From the NCBI GenBank assembly GCA_965603095.1, contig CBFDBQ010000013.1, forward strand, positions 1 to 39,667: a stretch of 39,667 nt of DNA, written 5' to 3'. Source of the DNA: DAOVVL01 sp965603095. Its GTDB lineage: Bacteria; Pseudomonadota; Alphaproteobacteria; Rhodospirillales; Magnetovibrionaceae. Numbering within the stretch: the first letter of the stretch is position 1; each line of letters starts with the position of its first letter. A model generated the notes under the pieces. That model did no database searches and had not been told where the DNA came from. It was given only the letters and a program-made list of their open reading frames with translations. Shown piece by piece: positions 39,383 through 39,667 of the stretch. The position numbers and the translations under genes were made by a program.

Positions 39383-39667
39383 CATGTCGTCGGCGTTTTT
39401 GTCCCAGTCTGCCTCGGACTTGATAAAGAAGGTGGTACGCCCTGAATCACCATAGGGTGTCTGCACGACGAGGTCCTTGCCAAGTTTGCCTTCGGTTGCG
39501 ACTTTCATCAGTTCTTCGAAACTGTCTGCCTTGCCCAGCACATTCGGTGCGCTATCGATGCCGGCCTCGTTGGCCAGCCGTGTGAGTTCGATCTTGGAGT
39601 CCAGTTTGTTACGCAATGCAACCGAGGGCAGCGCAATATCGACGCCGAGATCGTTACATATCTCCTC
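39383..39667 (-). CDS. Biotin carboxylase/ATP-grasp fragment (both ends incomplete)
   Basis: The minus-strand frame is open to the window edge, with EEICNDLGVDIALPSVALRN, then ELTRLANEAGIDSAPNVLG, DLVVQTPYGDSGRTTFFI and DWDKNADDM. These match ATP-grasp domains of biotin-carboxylase or carbamoyl-phosphate-synthase-like enzymes. At the inner end the frame runs into the stress-protein fragment, where similarity stops after DDM. The gene is cut by the window edge upstream and by the junction downstream. The G+C content of this stretch looks higher than that of the preceding kilobases. Confidence 0.7.

Noticed and set aside
1..39667. CRISPR array, prophage or transposase genes
   Set aside because: No regularly spaced repeats, phage structural genes, integrase or transposase could be recognised; the island is metabolic and regulatory.

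Overview
The window looks like an alphaproteobacterium, probably Rhodospirillales-like. It has the recG / sdhE / mfd neighbourhood with a DUF502 gene beside it, DUF2336 and RHH_4 proteins, an ArsR-type sulfur regulator, and interspersed repeats whose spurious translation contains NVRFGSLADI, a string common in over-annotated alphaproteobacterial genomes. Most of the window reads as AT-rich. The first ~5.7 kb and the last ~0.29 kb look richer in G+C. The right end is an abrupt chimeric join, so this is probably a draft or metagenomic contig.

Layout. 1-5.7 kb: the 3' part of a tRNA-Ser, a STAS-like protein, a two-gene electron-transfer module (HdrD/DsrK-like Fe-S protein plus NarI/DsrM-like cytochrome b), a compact structured RNA with its own promoter and terminator, a CPA2 antiporter and gpsA. 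Hairpin repeats are scattered through this part. 5.9-22.8 kb: mostly housekeeping and signalling genes: DUF2336, a PAS/GAF/GGDEF cyclase, an alpha/beta hydrolase, a FrnE-like DsbA protein, mfd, sdhE, recG, DUF502, a cyclic-nucleotide-binding domain protein, DUF2927, a GcvR-like double-ACT protein and a large PAS/GGDEF/EAL protein with a histone-H1-like lysine tail.

22.9-39.3 kb is a continuous sulfur-oxidation island. A minus-strand operon encodes DsrE2, an RHH_4 protein, TusA and a SoxS-like thioredoxin. It diverges from a YeeE/TsuA-type sulfur transporter. Next come a two-component system with a PhnD-like periplasmic sensor (TtrS/ThsS architecture) and a FixJ-type regulator, then an unannotated 46-codon gene, then soxXYZAB and ccdA/soxV. 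SoxW and an exported DsrE protein follow on the opposite strand. The island ends with a membrane-bound spermidine-synthase-like protein, an ArsR regulator with two cysteines placed as in SqrR/BigR, a TauE/SafE exporter and a TIGR02186 protein. No soxCD is present in the window.

How it fits together (inference): thiosulfate or tetrathionate is sensed outside the cytoplasmic membrane by the kinase. Sulfane sulfur is sensed inside by the ArsR protein. YeeE imports a sulfur compound, SoxXA/YZ/B oxidise thiosulfate in the periplasm, SoxV/SoxW/SoxS supply reductant, and TusA/DsrE proteins carry sulfane sulfur. A palindrome ATTAG-N6-CTAAT occurs at both the arsR and the yeeE/dsrE2 promoters, with related sequences before soxX. 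This gives a testable regulon. TAGGG/CCCTA dyads around the 46-codon gene and before soxX are candidate response-regulator sites.
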